From contig NZ_BMTL01000020.1 of assembly GCF_014649655.1 (NCBI RefSeq), positions 1 to 64,000 on the forward strand: a stretch of 64,000 bases of DNA, read 5' to 3'. The first letter of the stretch is position 1; every line of letters begins with the position of its first letter. Under the pieces are notes generated by a model that made no database searches, had not been told where the DNA came from, and worked only from the letters and a program-made list of their open reading frames with translations. Origin of the DNA: Streptomyces humidus. Its GTDB lineage: Bacteria > Actinomycetota > Actinomycetes > Streptomycetales > Streptomycetaceae. This document shows, piece by piece, positions 51,933-61,704 of the stretch. The translations under genes and the position numbers were made by a program.

Positions 51933-53161
51933 TGTGGGACCGTCAGGTTCCCGAACTGGCGCAGCAGTGGCGGGTGTTCCGGTTCGACCTGCCGGGTCAC
52001 GGCGGCGCCCCGGCCTACCCGGCGGGTTCGGTCGCCGACCTGGCCGCGCGGCTGCTCGCCACCCTCGACCGGCTCGGAGTGCAGCGCTTCGGCTACGCGG
52101 GCTGTGCGTTCGGCGGGGCGGTCGGCGTGGAACTGGCTCTGCGCCACCCCGAACGCGTCGCCTCCCTCGCGCTGATCGCGGCCTCGCCGCGGTTCGGCAC
52201 GGCCGACGAGTTCCGTCAGCGCGGCGTCATCGTGCGCACCAACGGGCTCGACCCCATCGCCCGTACCTCGCCCGACCGTTGGTTCACCGGCGGCTACGCG
52301 GCCGCGCAGCCCGCGATCACCGAGTGGGCCGTGCAGATGGTGCGCACCACCGACCCCGGCTGCTACATCGCGGCCTGCGAGGCCCTGGCGGCGTTCGACG
52401 TGCGGGCGGAGATCGGTCTCGTCGGCGCGCCGACCCTGGTCCTCGTCGGTTCCGAGGACCAGGTCACCGGTCCTGCCGAGGCGCGCACCCTGGTGGCGGG
52501 CATCCCGGACGCCCGTCTCGCCGTCGTGCCCGGCGCCTCGCACCTGGTCCCGGTGGAGCAGCCCGCGGCCGTCACCGACCTGCTGGTCCGGCACTTCTCG
52601 ACCGCCTGGCAGCCCGCCTACGACTCCGGCACCGGGCAGACGGCGATCCCGGGGATCCCCGTAAGGGCGACGCCGAACATGCCGCAGCAGTCCCAGCTGG
52701 TGCAGCAGCCTCCGCAGCCGCCGGCCATCGCCGAGATCGCCCCGGCCCCGGTCCCGGTCCCGTCGCAGGCCCTGGGCCGCCCCGACCCGTACGACGCGGG
52801 TCTGAAGGTGCGCCGCGAGGTCCTCGGCGACGCCCATGTCGACCGGGCGCTGGCAGAGGCCGACGACTTCTCGGGCGACTTCCAGGAGTTCGTCACCCGC
52901 TACGCCTGGGGCGAGATCTGGGACCGCCCCGGCCTCGACCGGCGCTCCCGTTCCTGTGTCACGCTCGCCGCGCTGGTCGCGGGCGGCCATCTGGAGGAGC
53001 TCGCCTCCCACACGCGGGCCGCGCTGCGCAACGGTCTCACCCCGGACGAGATCAAGGAGGTGCTGCTCCAGGCGGCCGTGTACTGCGGCGTGCCGGCGGC
53101 CCACCGCGCGTTCCGGGTGGCGCAGCAGGTCGTCCGGGAGGAGACCACCCCCACCGAGTGA
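51833..53161 (+). CDS. pcaL: PcaL: 3-oxoadipate enol-lactonase / 4-carboxymuconolactone decarboxylase fusion
   Basis: 442 residues from GTG 51833. Residues ~5-255 are an alpha/beta hydrolase enol-lactonase (PcaD): oxyanion region LGPSLGTTWHMWD, nucleophile elbow GYAGCAFGGAVGV with Cys in place of Ser, acid GSEDQVTG, His in GASHLVPVEQP. A Pro/Gln-rich linker (~275-310) leads to the carboxymuconolactone decarboxylase domain (PcaC, ~315-435; RRSRSCVTLAALVAGGHLEE and EVLLQAAVYCGVPAAHRAF). The fusion performs two consecutive steps of the protocatechuate branch of the beta-ketoadipate pathway. Other pca genes are not beside it, so the operon may have been split here. Confidence 0.93.
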   Translation: MSETPSNTLQYRFDGPEEAPVLILGPSLGTTWHMWDRQVPELAQQWRVFRFDLPGHGGAPAYPAGSVADLAARLLATLDRLGVQRFGYAGCAFGGAVGVELALRHPERVASLALIAASPRFGTADEFRQRGVIVRTNGLDPIARTSPDRWFTGGYAAAQPAITEWAVQMVRTTDPGCYIAACEALAAFDVRAEIGLVGAPTLVLVGSEDQVTGPAEARTLVAGIPDARLAVVPGASHLVPVEQPAAVTDLLVRHFSTAWQPAYDSGTGQTAIPGIPVRATPNMPQQSQLVQQPPQPPAIAEIAPAPVPVPSQALGRPDPYDAGLKVRREVLGDAHVDRALAEADDFSGDFQEFVTRYAWGEIWDRPGLDRRSRSCVTLAALVAGGHLEELASHTRAALRNGLTPDEIKEVLLQAAVYCGVPAAHRAFRVAQQVVREETTPTE

Positions 53162-53195
53162 GCGACCGCTGCGGCCCCGGGGGCAGGATGGAACC

Positions 53196-53831
53196 ATGAA
53201 GCTCACCAAGAAGTCGCACGCCTGCGTCCGTCTCGAGAAGGACGGGCGCACCCTCGTCCTCGATCCGGGCGGGTTCAGCGAGCAGGACGCGGCCCTCGGC
53301 GCCGAGGCGATCCTGGTCACGCACGAGCACCCCGACCACTTCGACGAGAAGCGGCTGCGGACGGCCCTGGAGGCCGACCCGGCCGTCGAGCTCTGGACGC
53401 TGAGGTCCGTCGCGGAGAAGATCTCCGCCGCCTTCCCGGGGCGCGTGCACACCGTCGGCCACGGCGACACGTTCACCGCCGCGGGGTTCGACGTGCAGGT
53501 CCACGGCGAGCTGCACGCGGTCATCCACCCGGACATCCCGCGCATCACCAACGTCGGGTACCTCGTCGACGGCGGCCGCGTCTTCCACCCCGGCGACGCG
53601 CTGACCGTCCCCGGCCCGGCCGTCGAGACGCTGATGCTGCCGGTGATGGCTCCCTGGAGCAAGATCTCCGAGGTCATCGACTACGTGCGCGAGGTGAAGC
53701 CGCAGCGCGCCTACGACATCCACGACGCCATGCTCACCGACCTCGCCCGTCCGATCTACGACCACCAGATCGGCGCCCTCGGCGGCGCGGAGCACCTGCG
53801 GCTGGCGCCGGGGGAGAGCACGGCCCTGTGA
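53196..53831 (+). CDS. MBL-fold metal-dependent hydrolase (UlaG-like)
   Basis: 211 residues from ATG 53196. The metallo-beta-lactamase signature THEHPDHFD gives HxHxDH; further ligands are HGELHAVIHPD, FHPGDALTVPG and the terminal YDIHDAMLTD. It opens KLTKKSHACVRLEKDGRTLV, as in the YtnP/UlaG-like group annotated as Zn-dependent hydrolases of the beta-lactamase fold. Substrate unknown. It follows pcaL by 34 bp and could be in its operon. Confidence 0.85.
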   Translation: MKLTKKSHACVRLEKDGRTLVLDPGGFSEQDAALGAEAILVTHEHPDHFDEKRLRTALEADPAVELWTLRSVAEKISAAFPGRVHTVGHGDTFTAAGFDVQVHGELHAVIHPDIPRITNVGYLVDGGRVFHPGDALTVPGPAVETLMLPVMAPWSKISEVIDYVREVKPQRAYDIHDAMLTDLARPIYDHQIGALGGAEHLRLAPGESTAL

Positions 53832-53861
53832 GTGTCGGTGGGGCCCGGTAGGTTGTCAGGC

Positions 53862-54641
53862 ATGCGCATCGCGACCTGGAACGTGAACTCGATCACCGCC
53901 CGCCTGCCGAGGCTCCTGGCCTGGCTGGAGAGCAGCGGCACCGATGTGCTGTGCCTTCAGGAGGCCAAGGTCGCCGAGGAGCAGTTCCCGCTCGACCAGC
54001 TGCGCGAGCTGGGCTACGAGGCCGCGGTGCACGCCACGGGCCGGTGGAACGGCGTGGCGGTGATCTCCCGGGTGGGCGTCGAGGACGTCGTCAGGGGGCT
54101 CCCCGGCGATCCCGGTTTCGACGGCGCGCCGGAGCCCCGGGCGGTCGCGGCGACCTGCGGTCCGGTCCGCGTCTGGTCGGTCTACGTGCCCAACGGCCGC
54201 GAGGTCGGCCATCCGCACTACGCCTACAAGCTGCAGTGGTTCGAGGCGCTGCGGGCGGCCGTCGCGGGGGACGCGGCGGGCAGCCGCCCGTTCGCGGTGC
54301 TGGGCGACTACAACGTGGCCCCGACCGACGACGACGTCTACGACGTGGCGGCCTTCGAGGGGGCCACGCATGTCACACCGGCCGAGCGGGCCGCCCTGGC
54401 GTCCCTGCGCGAGGCCGGCCTGTCGGACGTCGTCCCGCGGCCCCTGAAGTACGACCGCCCCTTCACCTACTGGGACTACCGCCAGCTCTGCTTCCCCAAG
54501 AACCGTGGCATGCGCATCGACCTGGTGTACGGCAACGAGCCGTTCGCGAAGGCCGTCGAGGACGCGTACGTGGACCGTGAGGAGCGCAAGGGCAAGGGCG
54601 CCTCGGACCACGCGCCGGTCGTCGTCGACCTGGAGGTCTAG
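53862..54641 (+). CDS. xth: Exodeoxyribonuclease III (AP endonuclease)
   Basis: 259 residues from ATG 53862. Endonuclease/exonuclease/phosphatase fold with all active-site blocks: RIATWNVNSITARLPRLLAW (Asn), DVLCLQEAKV (Glu), YVPNGREVGHPHYAYKL (Tyr), VLGDYNVAPTDDDVYD (Asp/Asn), and GASDHAPVVVDL (Asp-His). It cleaves at abasic sites and degrades 3' ends during base-excision repair. 30 bp from the preceding MBL gene on the same strand. Confidence 0.95.
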   Translation: MRIATWNVNSITARLPRLLAWLESSGTDVLCLQEAKVAEEQFPLDQLRELGYEAAVHATGRWNGVAVISRVGVEDVVRGLPGDPGFDGAPEPRAVAATCGPVRVWSVYVPNGREVGHPHYAYKLQWFEALRAAVAGDAAGSRPFAVLGDYNVAPTDDDVYDVAAFEGATHVTPAERAALASLREAGLSDVVPRPLKYDRPFTYWDYRQLCFPKNRGMRIDLVYGNEPFAKAVEDAYVDREERKGKGASDHAPVVVDLEV

Positions 54642-54763
54642 GCGACCGCGCCGGGGCCCGCTCCGGGGCCGCGTTCCCGCGCCGCCGCCGGGCCGCGAGG
54701 TGATCCCGGGCTCGTGCCGCGCGCCTGTGGTGCGCACGCCCGGGCCGGTGTCACGCTGGGCTC

Positions 54764-55183
54764 ATGAACATCCCTTTCCTGGGCAACAAGCGCAAGAAGC
54801 ACCGGGCGGCGGTGCTGGCCGAGGACCCCGAGGGGATCGCCGAACTCCTGTCCGAATGCGAAGTGTTGCGCTCCCACGCGGCGCGGGAGGGGATCGGGCT
54901 CGACGACAGCGCCGACTCGTTGGAGGCGCTGGACCAGCTGCCGCCGCGCTGGCGCGAGGACGAGGAGAGCCTGCCCTGGTTCGGCCATGACGCGGGGCTC
55001 TATCTGGGGACGGTCGTCGTGCGCACGGTGCCCGGCGCCGCCTGGGTGATCAGGCCCGGCGGGGAGGCGGTCGTCCGGCTGACGTCAGGGCGGGAGATCG
55101 ACGTGGTCACGGCCGGGTTCGAGTGGGCCGCGACCGGGACCCCCGAACTGTCCCGGACGTACGCAGAGGTGGCCGGGCGCTGA
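54764..55183 (+). CDS. Conserved hypothetical protein (DUF6278-like)
   Basis: 139 residues from ATG 54764. A basic start (NIPFLGNKRKKHRAAVLAED) is followed by a helical segment and then a beta-rich part (DAGLYLGTVVVRTVPGAAWV, REIDVVTAGFEWAATGTPEL). The pattern fits a short soluble protein conserved next to xth in Streptomyces, which I recall as DUF6278; that name is from memory and unverified. No catalytic motif. Confidence 0.65.
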   Translation: MNIPFLGNKRKKHRAAVLAEDPEGIAELLSECEVLRSHAAREGIGLDDSADSLEALDQLPPRWREDEESLPWFGHDAGLYLGTVVVRTVPGAAWVIRPGGEAVVRLTSGREIDVVTAGFEWAATGTPELSRTYAEVAGR

Positions 55184-55316
55184 GCCGGGTACGGAACGGC
55201 GTCCGTGGCGGCGGTGCACACGGCTGACCGTCGCACCGTGCGCGTCGCTCCCTCACCTCGCTTCCTCACCTCTTCTCCTCACCTCGTCCTGAGGCCGGGC
55301 GTGCGTCCGTGGACGG

Positions 55317-56063
55317 TCACGTAGGAGTGGCGACCGTCGTCGCAGGCAGGGGGGTCTGAGCCGCTCGGGTCACGTCCTCGACGAGCTCGACCACGTCGGG
55401 GCCGTACGCCTGGGAGTTGATCACCTTCAGGAGCAGGACGAAGGAGCCGTTGCCGTGCTTGCGGGCCAGCCGCTCATGGTTGCGGACGAGATAGCGGGTG
55501 GCGGCCTGGTTGTTGATCGCGCGCTGGCCGCAGAACAGGAACACCGGCCGCCCGCCCCGCCGTTGCCCAGCGGTGAGCCGGGCCAGCAGGACGTACTCGG
55601 TGACGCCCGACTCCATCCGGTAGTGCTCGCCGCCTATCTGGAACGCGAGTCTGTCCGGACCCGGTTCCCGGTCGGTGTTGATGCGCACACCGGGCAGCAT
55701 GGCCTGGAGATGGGCCGCCATCCGCCGGTTGGAGCCCGGGCCGCCGACGCAGAACTCCGTCCGCTCGCCGAAACCCTGCCGGGCCGCGTCCTGGGTGACC
55801 ACTTCGGCGCCCGCGCCGCAGTCCTTGATGAGCGCGGCGAGTTCCAGGAGCGCGAACACGTCGTGGCGGTGTACCGCGAGATCCGTGCTGCCGGCGTCGC
55901 GGTTGACGACGAGCAGGGACTCCGAGTGCTCCGGAAGCCCGAAGAACGCCTGCTTGCGCCGGAGTCTGCGCTTCCACAGGTAGGTGCGGGCCAGCCAGCC
56001 GAGCGCGGCACTGATGCCGGCGGCCACCACGCCCAGGACGATATTGCGCACGTCGTCGTTCAT
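55317..56063 (-). CDS. Membrane-anchored hypothetical protein
   Basis: 248 residues from ATG 56063. One N-terminal membrane helix (NIVLGVVAAGISAALGWLAR) and a basic stop-transfer (RRLRRKQAFFG) precede a ~200-residue soluble domain with alternating strands and helices (SLLVVNRDAGSTDLAVHRHD, FCVGGPGSNRRMAAHLQAML, VFLFCGQRAINNQAATRYLV). It resembles a nucleotide-binding Rossmann-like fold seen in actinobacterial toll/SLOG-type proteins, but no named family is certain. Convergent with the preceding gene. Confidence 0.65.
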   Translation of the reverse strand: MNDDVRNIVLGVVAAGISAALGWLARTYLWKRRLRRKQAFFGLPEHSESLLVVNRDAGSTDLAVHRHDVFALLELAALIKDCGAGAEVVTQDAARQGFGERTEFCVGGPGSNRRMAAHLQAMLPGVRINTDREPGPDRLAFQIGGEHYRMESGVTEYVLLARLTAGQRRGGRPVFLFCGQRAINNQAATRYLVRNHERLARKHGNGSFVLLLKVINSQAYGPDVVELVEDVTRAAQTPLPATTVATPT

Positions 56064-56206
56064 GGGCGCGCATGGTACCTGGGCGAGCACCGCCGGACGT
56101 ACCCGTGTTCGAACTATGGGGAAGGCCCGACAGTGCCCGGAAGGTGGCTGTCGAGGCCCCGTGATTCTGGTTACGCTGCGCGGACGTTCCTGGACTGGAG
56201 GTACGG

Positions 56207-58030
56207 ATGCGTCGTCCTGTCGCGCGGAAACTGTCGGTCCTGGCGGTCTCCGCCGCCGTGGTCACGGTGGGGGCCGCCGCGCCGCCCCCCGCCTCAACCG
56301 CCGCCGAGCGGACGGCTGTCGGGAAGACGCCGGTCGCCGTCGGCTACGGCGGCGCCGTGGCCAGCGTCGACGCCGACGCGTCGGCGGCCGGCATCGAGGT
56401 GCTGAGGAAGGGCGGCAACGCGGTCGACGCGGCCGTCGCCACCGCCGCGGCGCTCGGCGTCACCGAGCCCTACTCCTCAGGCATCGGCGGGGGCGGCTAC
56501 TTCGTCTACTACGACGCCAAGTCCCGTACGGTGCACACCGTCGACGGCCGCGAGACCGCCCCGCTGACCGCGGACTCCGGTCTCTTCCTGGAGAACGGCA
56601 AGCCGCTCGCCTTCGCGGACGCCGTCAGCAGCGGCCTCGCCGTCGGCACCCCGGGAACGCCCGCCACCTGGGCGACGGCGCTGAAGAGATGGGGCACCGA
56701 ACGGCTCGGCACCCTCCTGCGGCCCGCCGAGCGCATCGCCCGCGAGGGCTTCACCGTCGACGACACCTTCCGTTCCCAGACCGCCGCCAACGAGGCCCGT
56801 TTCCGCGCCTTCCCGGACACGGCGGAGCTGTTCCTGCCCGGCGGCCGGCTGCCCGTCGTCGGCTCCACGTTCAAGAACCCCGATCTCGCCCGCACCTACA
56901 AGGAGTTGGGGGAGAAGGGCGTCGATGCGATCTACCGGGGCGACCTCGGCGAGGACATCGTCTCCACGGTGAACCACCCGCCGGTGGACCCGGCCTCGGG
57001 CTGGAACGCCCGGCCCGGCGAGCTGTCCGCGAAGGACCTCGCCGCCTACCGCGCCAAGCTCCAGGCGCCCACGAAGACCTCGTACCGCGGCCTCGGGGTC
57101 TACTCCATCGCGCCCTCGTCCTCGGGCGGCACCACGGTCGGCGAGGCCCTCAACCTCCTCGAGCACACGGCTCTTTCGAAGACCGACGAGACGCGGTACC
57201 TGCACCGCTTCATCGAGGCGAGCCGGATCGCGTTCGCCGACCGCGGGCGCTGGGTCGGCGACCCCGCCTTCGAGGACGTCCCCACCCGGCAGCTGCTGTC
57301 GAAGAAGTACGCCGACTCCCGTGCCTGCCTCATCAAGGACGACGCGGTGCTCACCAGCCCGCTGGCGCCCGGCGACCCGCGCCACCCGGCCGCCTGCGGC
57401 GTCGGCGGCACGGCGGCTCCGACGACGTACGAGGGCGAGAACACCACCCACCTCACCGTCGCCGACAAGTGGGGCGACGTCGTCTCCTACACGCTCACCA
57501 TCGAGCAGACCGGCGGCAGCGGCATCACCGTGCCCGGCCGTGGCTTCCTGCTCAACAACGAGCTGACGGACTTCTCCTTCGCCCCGGCCAATCCGGCCGT
57601 GCACGACCCGAACCTGCCCGGCCCCGGCAAGCGGCCGCGCTCGTCGATCTCGCCGACCATCGTGCTCGACCGGCACGACCGGCCGGTGGTCGCGCTCGGT
57701 TCGCCCGGCGGCGCGACCATCATCACCACGGTGCTGCAGACCCTGACCGGGTTCCTCGACCGCGGGCTGCCGCTCGTCGACGCGATCGCGGCCCCCCGCG
57801 CCAGCCAGCGCAACGCCGCCCAGACGGAACTGGAGCCCGCGCTCTACGACGACACCAGCCCCACCGGTCCGCGGGCGCGGCTGGAGGCCCTCGGGCACTC
57901 CTTCAAACGGAACCCGGAGATCGGCGCGGCGACGGGCGTGCAGCGGCTGCCGAACGGCAAGTGGCTGGCCGCCGCCGAGACCGTGCGGCGCGGCGGAGGT
58001 TCGGCCCAGGTGGTCCGCCCGGCGCCGTAG
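56207..58030 (+). CDS. ggt: Gamma-glutamyltransferase precursor
   Basis: 607 residues from ATG 56207. An N-terminal secretion signal (RRPVARKLSVLAVSAAVVTV, AAAPPP cut region) indicates export. The family block SSGIGGGGYFVYYDA follows, and the autoprocessing site is NTTHLTVAD with Thr413 the likely nucleophile of the small subunit. GSPGGATIITTVLQTL and SSISPTIVL bind glutamate. It hydrolyses or transfers the gamma-glutamyl group of glutathione-like peptides outside the cell; in mycothiol-making actinomycetes the natural donor is uncertain. It nearly abuts the convergent Clp gene (3 bp). Confidence 0.93.
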   Translation: MRRPVARKLSVLAVSAAVVTVGAAAPPPASTAAERTAVGKTPVAVGYGGAVASVDADASAAGIEVLRKGGNAVDAAVATAAALGVTEPYSSGIGGGGYFVYYDAKSRTVHTVDGRETAPLTADSGLFLENGKPLAFADAVSSGLAVGTPGTPATWATALKRWGTERLGTLLRPAERIAREGFTVDDTFRSQTAANEARFRAFPDTAELFLPGGRLPVVGSTFKNPDLARTYKELGEKGVDAIYRGDLGEDIVSTVNHPPVDPASGWNARPGELSAKDLAAYRAKLQAPTKTSYRGLGVYSIAPSSSGGTTVGEALNLLEHTALSKTDETRYLHRFIEASRIAFADRGRWVGDPAFEDVPTRQLLSKKYADSRACLIKDDAVLTSPLAPGDPRHPAACGVGGTAAPTTYEGENTTHLTVADKWGDVVSYTLTIEQTGGSGITVPGRGFLLNNELTDFSFAPANPAVHDPNLPGPGKRPRSSISPTIVLDRHDRPVVALGSPGGATIITTVLQTLTGFLDRGLPLVDAIAAPRASQRNAAQTELEPALYDDTSPTGPRARLEALGHSFKRNPEIGAATGVQRLPNGKWLAAAETVRRGGGSAQVVRPAP

Positions 58031-58033
58031 CGC

Positions 58034-60592
58034 TCAGTGTCCGGCGGCGGGGACGGGCGGCTGCGTGCGGAACGCGAGCCGCCCGTCCTCGACGTCCACC
58101 GCGACCCGGTCGCCCTGCGCGACCCGCCCGTCGAGCAGCAGCCGGGAGAGCCGGTTGTCGACCTCGCGCTGGATCGTGCGGCGCAACGGACGGGCCCCGT
58201 ACTCGGGTTGGTAGCCGCGCTCGGCGAGCCAGTCGACGGCGGCGTCGGTGAACTCGGCCGTGATGCCCTGCGCCTGCACCAGCCGGCGGGTGTCGTCCAG
58301 CAACAGGTCGGTGATCCGGCGCAGTTGCTCGCCCGTGAGCTGACGGAACACGACGATCTCGTCGATCCGGTTGAGGAACTCCGGCCGGAAGTGCTGGCGC
58401 AGCGGCCGCAGGATCTGCTCGCGCCGCGCCTCCTCGTCGGCGTCCGCGCCGCCCGGCCCGAATCCGATGCCGCCGCCCCGCCGGGTGATCGCCTCCGAGC
58501 CCAGGTTGCTGGTCATCACGATGACCGTGTTGGTGAAGTCCACCGTGCGGCCCTGGGAGTCGGTGAGCCGGCCGTCGTCGAGGACCTGCAGCAGGATGTT
58601 GAAGACGTCCGGGTGGGCCTTCTCCACCTCGTCCAGCAGAAGCAGCGAGTACGGGTGGCGGCGGACGACCTCCGTGAGCTGTCCGGCCTCCTCGTGGCCG
58701 ACGTAGCCGGGCGGGGCGCCCACCAGGCGGCTGACGGTGTGCCGTTCCTGGTACTCGCTCATGTCGAGGCGGACCATGCGCTCCTCGCTGCCGAACAGAG
58801 CCTCGGCGAGCGCACGGGCCAGTTCCGTCTTGCCGACGCCGGTCGGGCCGAGGAACAGGAAGCTGCCGATCGGCCGGTCCGGGCTGGAGAGCCCGGCGCG
58901 CGAGCGCAGCACCGCGTCCGCGACGACCCGCACGGCCTCCTCCTGGCCGACCACCCGGTCGTGCAGGTGCTCCTCGAGACCGAGCAGCCGGTCCTTCTCC
59001 TCCTGGGTCAGGCTGGCGACCGGAATGCCGGTCTGCCGGGACACGACCTCGGCGATCGCCTCCGCGGTGACCTCCAGATGCCGGCCCTCGTCGGCCGTCT
59101 CCTCGCCGCTCGCCCGAGCGGTGCGCTCCTTCAGTTCCACGATGCGGTCGCGCAGCCGGGTGGCCTCCTCGTACTGTTCGTCCGCGACCGCCTGGTCCTT
59201 GTCACGCGCGAGCTGCTCCAGCTCGCGCTCCATGGTCCGTACGTCGGAGCCCTTCGTGCGCGCGCCGAGACGCACCCGGGCCCCGGCCTGGTCGATGAGG
59301 TCGATGGCCTTGTCGGGCAGGCGGCGGTCGGTGAGATAGCGGTCGGACAGCTCCACCGCCGCGTCGAGCGCGCCGTCGGTGTAGCGGACCTGGTGGTGGG
59401 CCTCGTACCGGTCGCGCAGCCCGCGCAGGATCTCCAGTGTGTCCGCGACGGACGGCTCCGGCACGAGGATCGGCTGGAAACGGCGGGCGAGCGCCGCGTC
59501 CTTCTCGATCCGCCGGTACTCCTCCAGCGTCGTCGCGCCCACGACGTGCAGTTCGCCGCGGGCCAGCGCGGGCTTGAGGATGTCGCCCGCGTCCATTGAG
59601 CCGCTTTCGCCGCCCCCGCCCGCGCCGACGACCGTGTGCAGCTCGTCGATGAAGACGATCAGCTGGTCGGAGTGTGCGCGGATCTCGTCGACGAGGGTGT
59701 TCAGCCGTTCCTCGAAGTCGCCGCGGTAGCGGGTGCCGGCGACCACGCCCGTCAGGTCCAGGGCGACCACCCGCCGGGCGAGCAGGACGTCCGGCACGTC
59801 CCCCTCCGCGATGCGCTGGGCCAGCCCCTCCACGACGGCGGTCTTGCCCACGCCCGCGTCGCCGATCAGCACCGGGTTGTTCTTGCCGCGCCGTGAGAGG
59901 ACCTCGATGGTCTGCTCGATCTCGTCGTCCCGGCCGATCACCGGGTCGATCCGGCCCTGACCGGCCAGTTCGGTGAGGTCGCGTCCGTACTTGTCCAGGG
60001 TGGGCGTGCCGGTGGGCTGCTGGCGGTCCGCGGCGCGGGGGGCCGTCGAGGCGTCCGGGGAGTCGGCGGGCAGACCCGGGGAGGCGAAGCGGGCCGCGTG
60101 GAGGATGTGCCCGGCCGCGGAGTCCGGGTTCGAGGCGAGGGCGCCCAGCACGTGCTCCGGGCCGATGTGCCCCGCGCCCCGGGCGCGGGCAAGGTCGTGA
60201 GCGTCCAGCAGGGCGCGCTTGGCGGCCGGGGTCAGCGACAGCGAGGTGGGCGGGGGCGCCTCGCCCGCCGGGTGCTGCGGCGGGCCCGACCGCTCGTCGA
60301 TCTGCGTCGCGAGGGCGTCGGGGTCGGCGCCGGCCCGGCTGAGCAGGGTGCGGGTCGGCTCCGCCGACAGGGCCGCGCGCAGCAGATGCTCGGTGTCCAG
60401 GTCTCTGCTGCCGTGCTCGGCCGCGTACTGGGCCGCGCCCCGGACGAGGTCCCTCGCGGGCTGGCTGAGGAGTCGGCCTATGTTGATCTGCCGGGGGCCG
60501 GGGCGGGGCCCGCCGAAGAACCGGGCCAGGAACTCTCCGTAAGGGTCTCCGTAGTCGCCGTAGCCCTCCGGGCCGGTGTAGCCGCTGGTCAT
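58034..60592 (-). CDS. ClpC-like AAA+ protease-chaperone ATPase
   Basis: 852 residues from ATG 60592 (the frame to 60910 is not family-like). The N-terminal ~60 residues are Gly/Tyr-rich, then a double Clp-N domain (~60-200; LDTEHLLRAALSAEPTRTLL, GPEHVLGALASNPDSAAGH). AAA1 carries LIGDAGVGKTAVVEGLAQRI and the VIGRDDEIEQTIEVLSRRGK entry. A UVR-like coiled-coil linker (YEEATRLRDRIVELKERTAR) follows, and AAA2 has FLGPTGVGKTELARALAEAL and LLLDEVEKAHPDVFNILLQV. No VGF/LGF ClpP loop could be confirmed by eye. It is a paralogue of ClpC1 with a shortened, unusual start; it may act as a disaggregase or ClpP partner. Confidence 0.92.
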   Translation of the reverse strand: MTSGYTGPEGYGDYGDPYGEFLARFFGGPRPGPRQINIGRLLSQPARDLVRGAAQYAAEHGSRDLDTEHLLRAALSAEPTRTLLSRAGADPDALATQIDERSGPPQHPAGEAPPPTSLSLTPAAKRALLDAHDLARARGAGHIGPEHVLGALASNPDSAAGHILHAARFASPGLPADSPDASTAPRAADRQQPTGTPTLDKYGRDLTELAGQGRIDPVIGRDDEIEQTIEVLSRRGKNNPVLIGDAGVGKTAVVEGLAQRIAEGDVPDVLLARRVVALDLTGVVAGTRYRGDFEERLNTLVDEIRAHSDQLIVFIDELHTVVGAGGGGESGSMDAGDILKPALARGELHVVGATTLEEYRRIEKDAALARRFQPILVPEPSVADTLEILRGLRDRYEAHHQVRYTDGALDAAVELSDRYLTDRRLPDKAIDLIDQAGARVRLGARTKGSDVRTMERELEQLARDKDQAVADEQYEEATRLRDRIVELKERTARASGEETADEGRHLEVTAEAIAEVVSRQTGIPVASLTQEEKDRLLGLEEHLHDRVVGQEEAVRVVADAVLRSRAGLSSPDRPIGSFLFLGPTGVGKTELARALAEALFGSEERMVRLDMSEYQERHTVSRLVGAPPGYVGHEEAGQLTEVVRRHPYSLLLLDEVEKAHPDVFNILLQVLDDGRLTDSQGRTVDFTNTVIVMTSNLGSEAITRRGGGIGFGPGGADADEEARREQILRPLRQHFRPEFLNRIDEIVVFRQLTGEQLRRITDLLLDDTRRLVQAQGITAEFTDAAVDWLAERGYQPEYGARPLRRTIQREVDNRLSRLLLDGRVAQGDRVAVDVEDGRLAFRTQPPVPAAGH

Positions 60593-60926
60593 GGCATTCC
60601 GTTCGATGGACGTGCGATGCGGTGCGGGGTGCCCTCGGCTGGGGCCGTCACACCCACCTTCGCACGGTCGCCCGGCGCGGGCATGCGCAGGAACGTCCAC
60701 GGGGCGGGGCGCCTGCCGCGGGCGGGCGGGAACGGCCCGTGCGGGACGGTCCGCGCCCGACCGGAGCGGCCGCGCGGCCCGGTCCTGCGCCGCCCCGGCC
60801 TGGACGGAGCGCTTCGGCAGGTTCCGCCCCTCGGCTTCCGTCCCCTCCGGGCCGCGCCCGTCCCCGTGTGTCCCTGCCCCTCCCGCCGGTGTCCGCCCGT
60901 CTCGGCCCATGCCCGGCTACGCCTGG
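60593..60926. other. 334-bp non-coding region between the Clp and map genes
   Basis: No gene seen; holds the Clp-gene promoter and the map 3' end. No HSPR or CIRCE-like repeat was recognised. Confidence 0.45.
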
Positions 60927-61697
60927 CTATGCCCGCTGGGTCAGCACCCTGGGTCCGCTGTCCGTGATCGCCACCGTGTGTTCCGTGTGGGCCGCCCGCG
61001 AACCGTCGTTCGTGCGCAGGGTCCAGCCGTCGGAAGCGCAGTGGTAGTCGTCCCCGCCGCCCGCGATCAGCATCGGCTCGATCGCGATGACCATGCCGTG
61101 GCGCAGCGGCAGGCCCCGGCCGGGGCGGCCCTCGTTCGGGATCGCCGGGTCCTCGTGCATATGGCGGCCGACACCGTGGCCTCCGAAGTCGTCCATGATC
61201 CCGTAGCCGGCCCCTCGGCAGACCGTGCCGATCGCGTGCGCGATGTCGCCGACGCGGTTGCCGACGACCGCCGCCTCGATGCCGACCGCCAGGGCGCGCT
61301 CGGCTGCCTCGATGAGCCGGACGTCCTCCGGGCGCGCCCGGCCCACCGTGAAGCTGATCGCGGAGTCGCCCACCCAGCCGTTCAGCTCGGCGCCGCAGTC
61401 GATCGAGACGAGGTCACCGTCGCGCAGCCGGTCGCGGGTGGGGATGCCGTGCACGATCGCGTCGTTCACGGACGCGCAGATCACCGCGGGGAAGGGCGTG
61501 GGCGCGAAGGACGGGCGGTAGCCGAGGAAGGGCGACGACGCCCCCGCCTCCCGGAGGACGTCATGCGCCACCTCGTCCAGCTCCACCAGGGATACCCCCA
61601 CGTCGGCGGCCTGGCGCACGGCCGTCAGCGCCCGTGAGACGACCTGGCCCGCCTCGTACATGGCGTCGATCGATGTGTCCGTCTTCAGCTCAACCAT
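60927..61697 (-). CDS. map: Methionine aminopeptidase, type I
   Basis: 256 residues from ATG 61697. The five metal ligands of MetAP are visible: Asp in LVSIDCGAELNG, Asp in WVGDSAISFTV, His in FGGHGVGRHMHEDP, Glu in VIAIEPMLIAGG, and Glu in AAHTEHTVAITD. It removes the N-terminal Met of new proteins. Streptomyces carry more than one map gene; this copy is away from the ribosomal-protein cluster, so it is a secondary enzyme. A -10 box TATAGT seven bases before the ATG implies a leaderless transcript. Confidence 0.93.
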   Translation of the reverse strand: MVELKTDTSIDAMYEAGQVVSRALTAVRQAADVGVSLVELDEVAHDVLREAGASSPFLGYRPSFAPTPFPAVICASVNDAIVHGIPTRDRLRDGDLVSIDCGAELNGWVGDSAISFTVGRARPEDVRLIEAAERALAVGIEAAVVGNRVGDIAHAIGTVCRGAGYGIMDDFGGHGVGRHMHEDPAIPNEGRPGRGLPLRHGMVIAIEPMLIAGGGDDYHCASDGWTLRTNDGSRAAHTEHTVAITDSGPRVLTQRA

Positions 61698-61704
61698 GCC
61701 AATT

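Noticed and set aside
58037..59599. 520-codon plus-strand frame
   Set aside because: Antisense to the ClpC-like gene.
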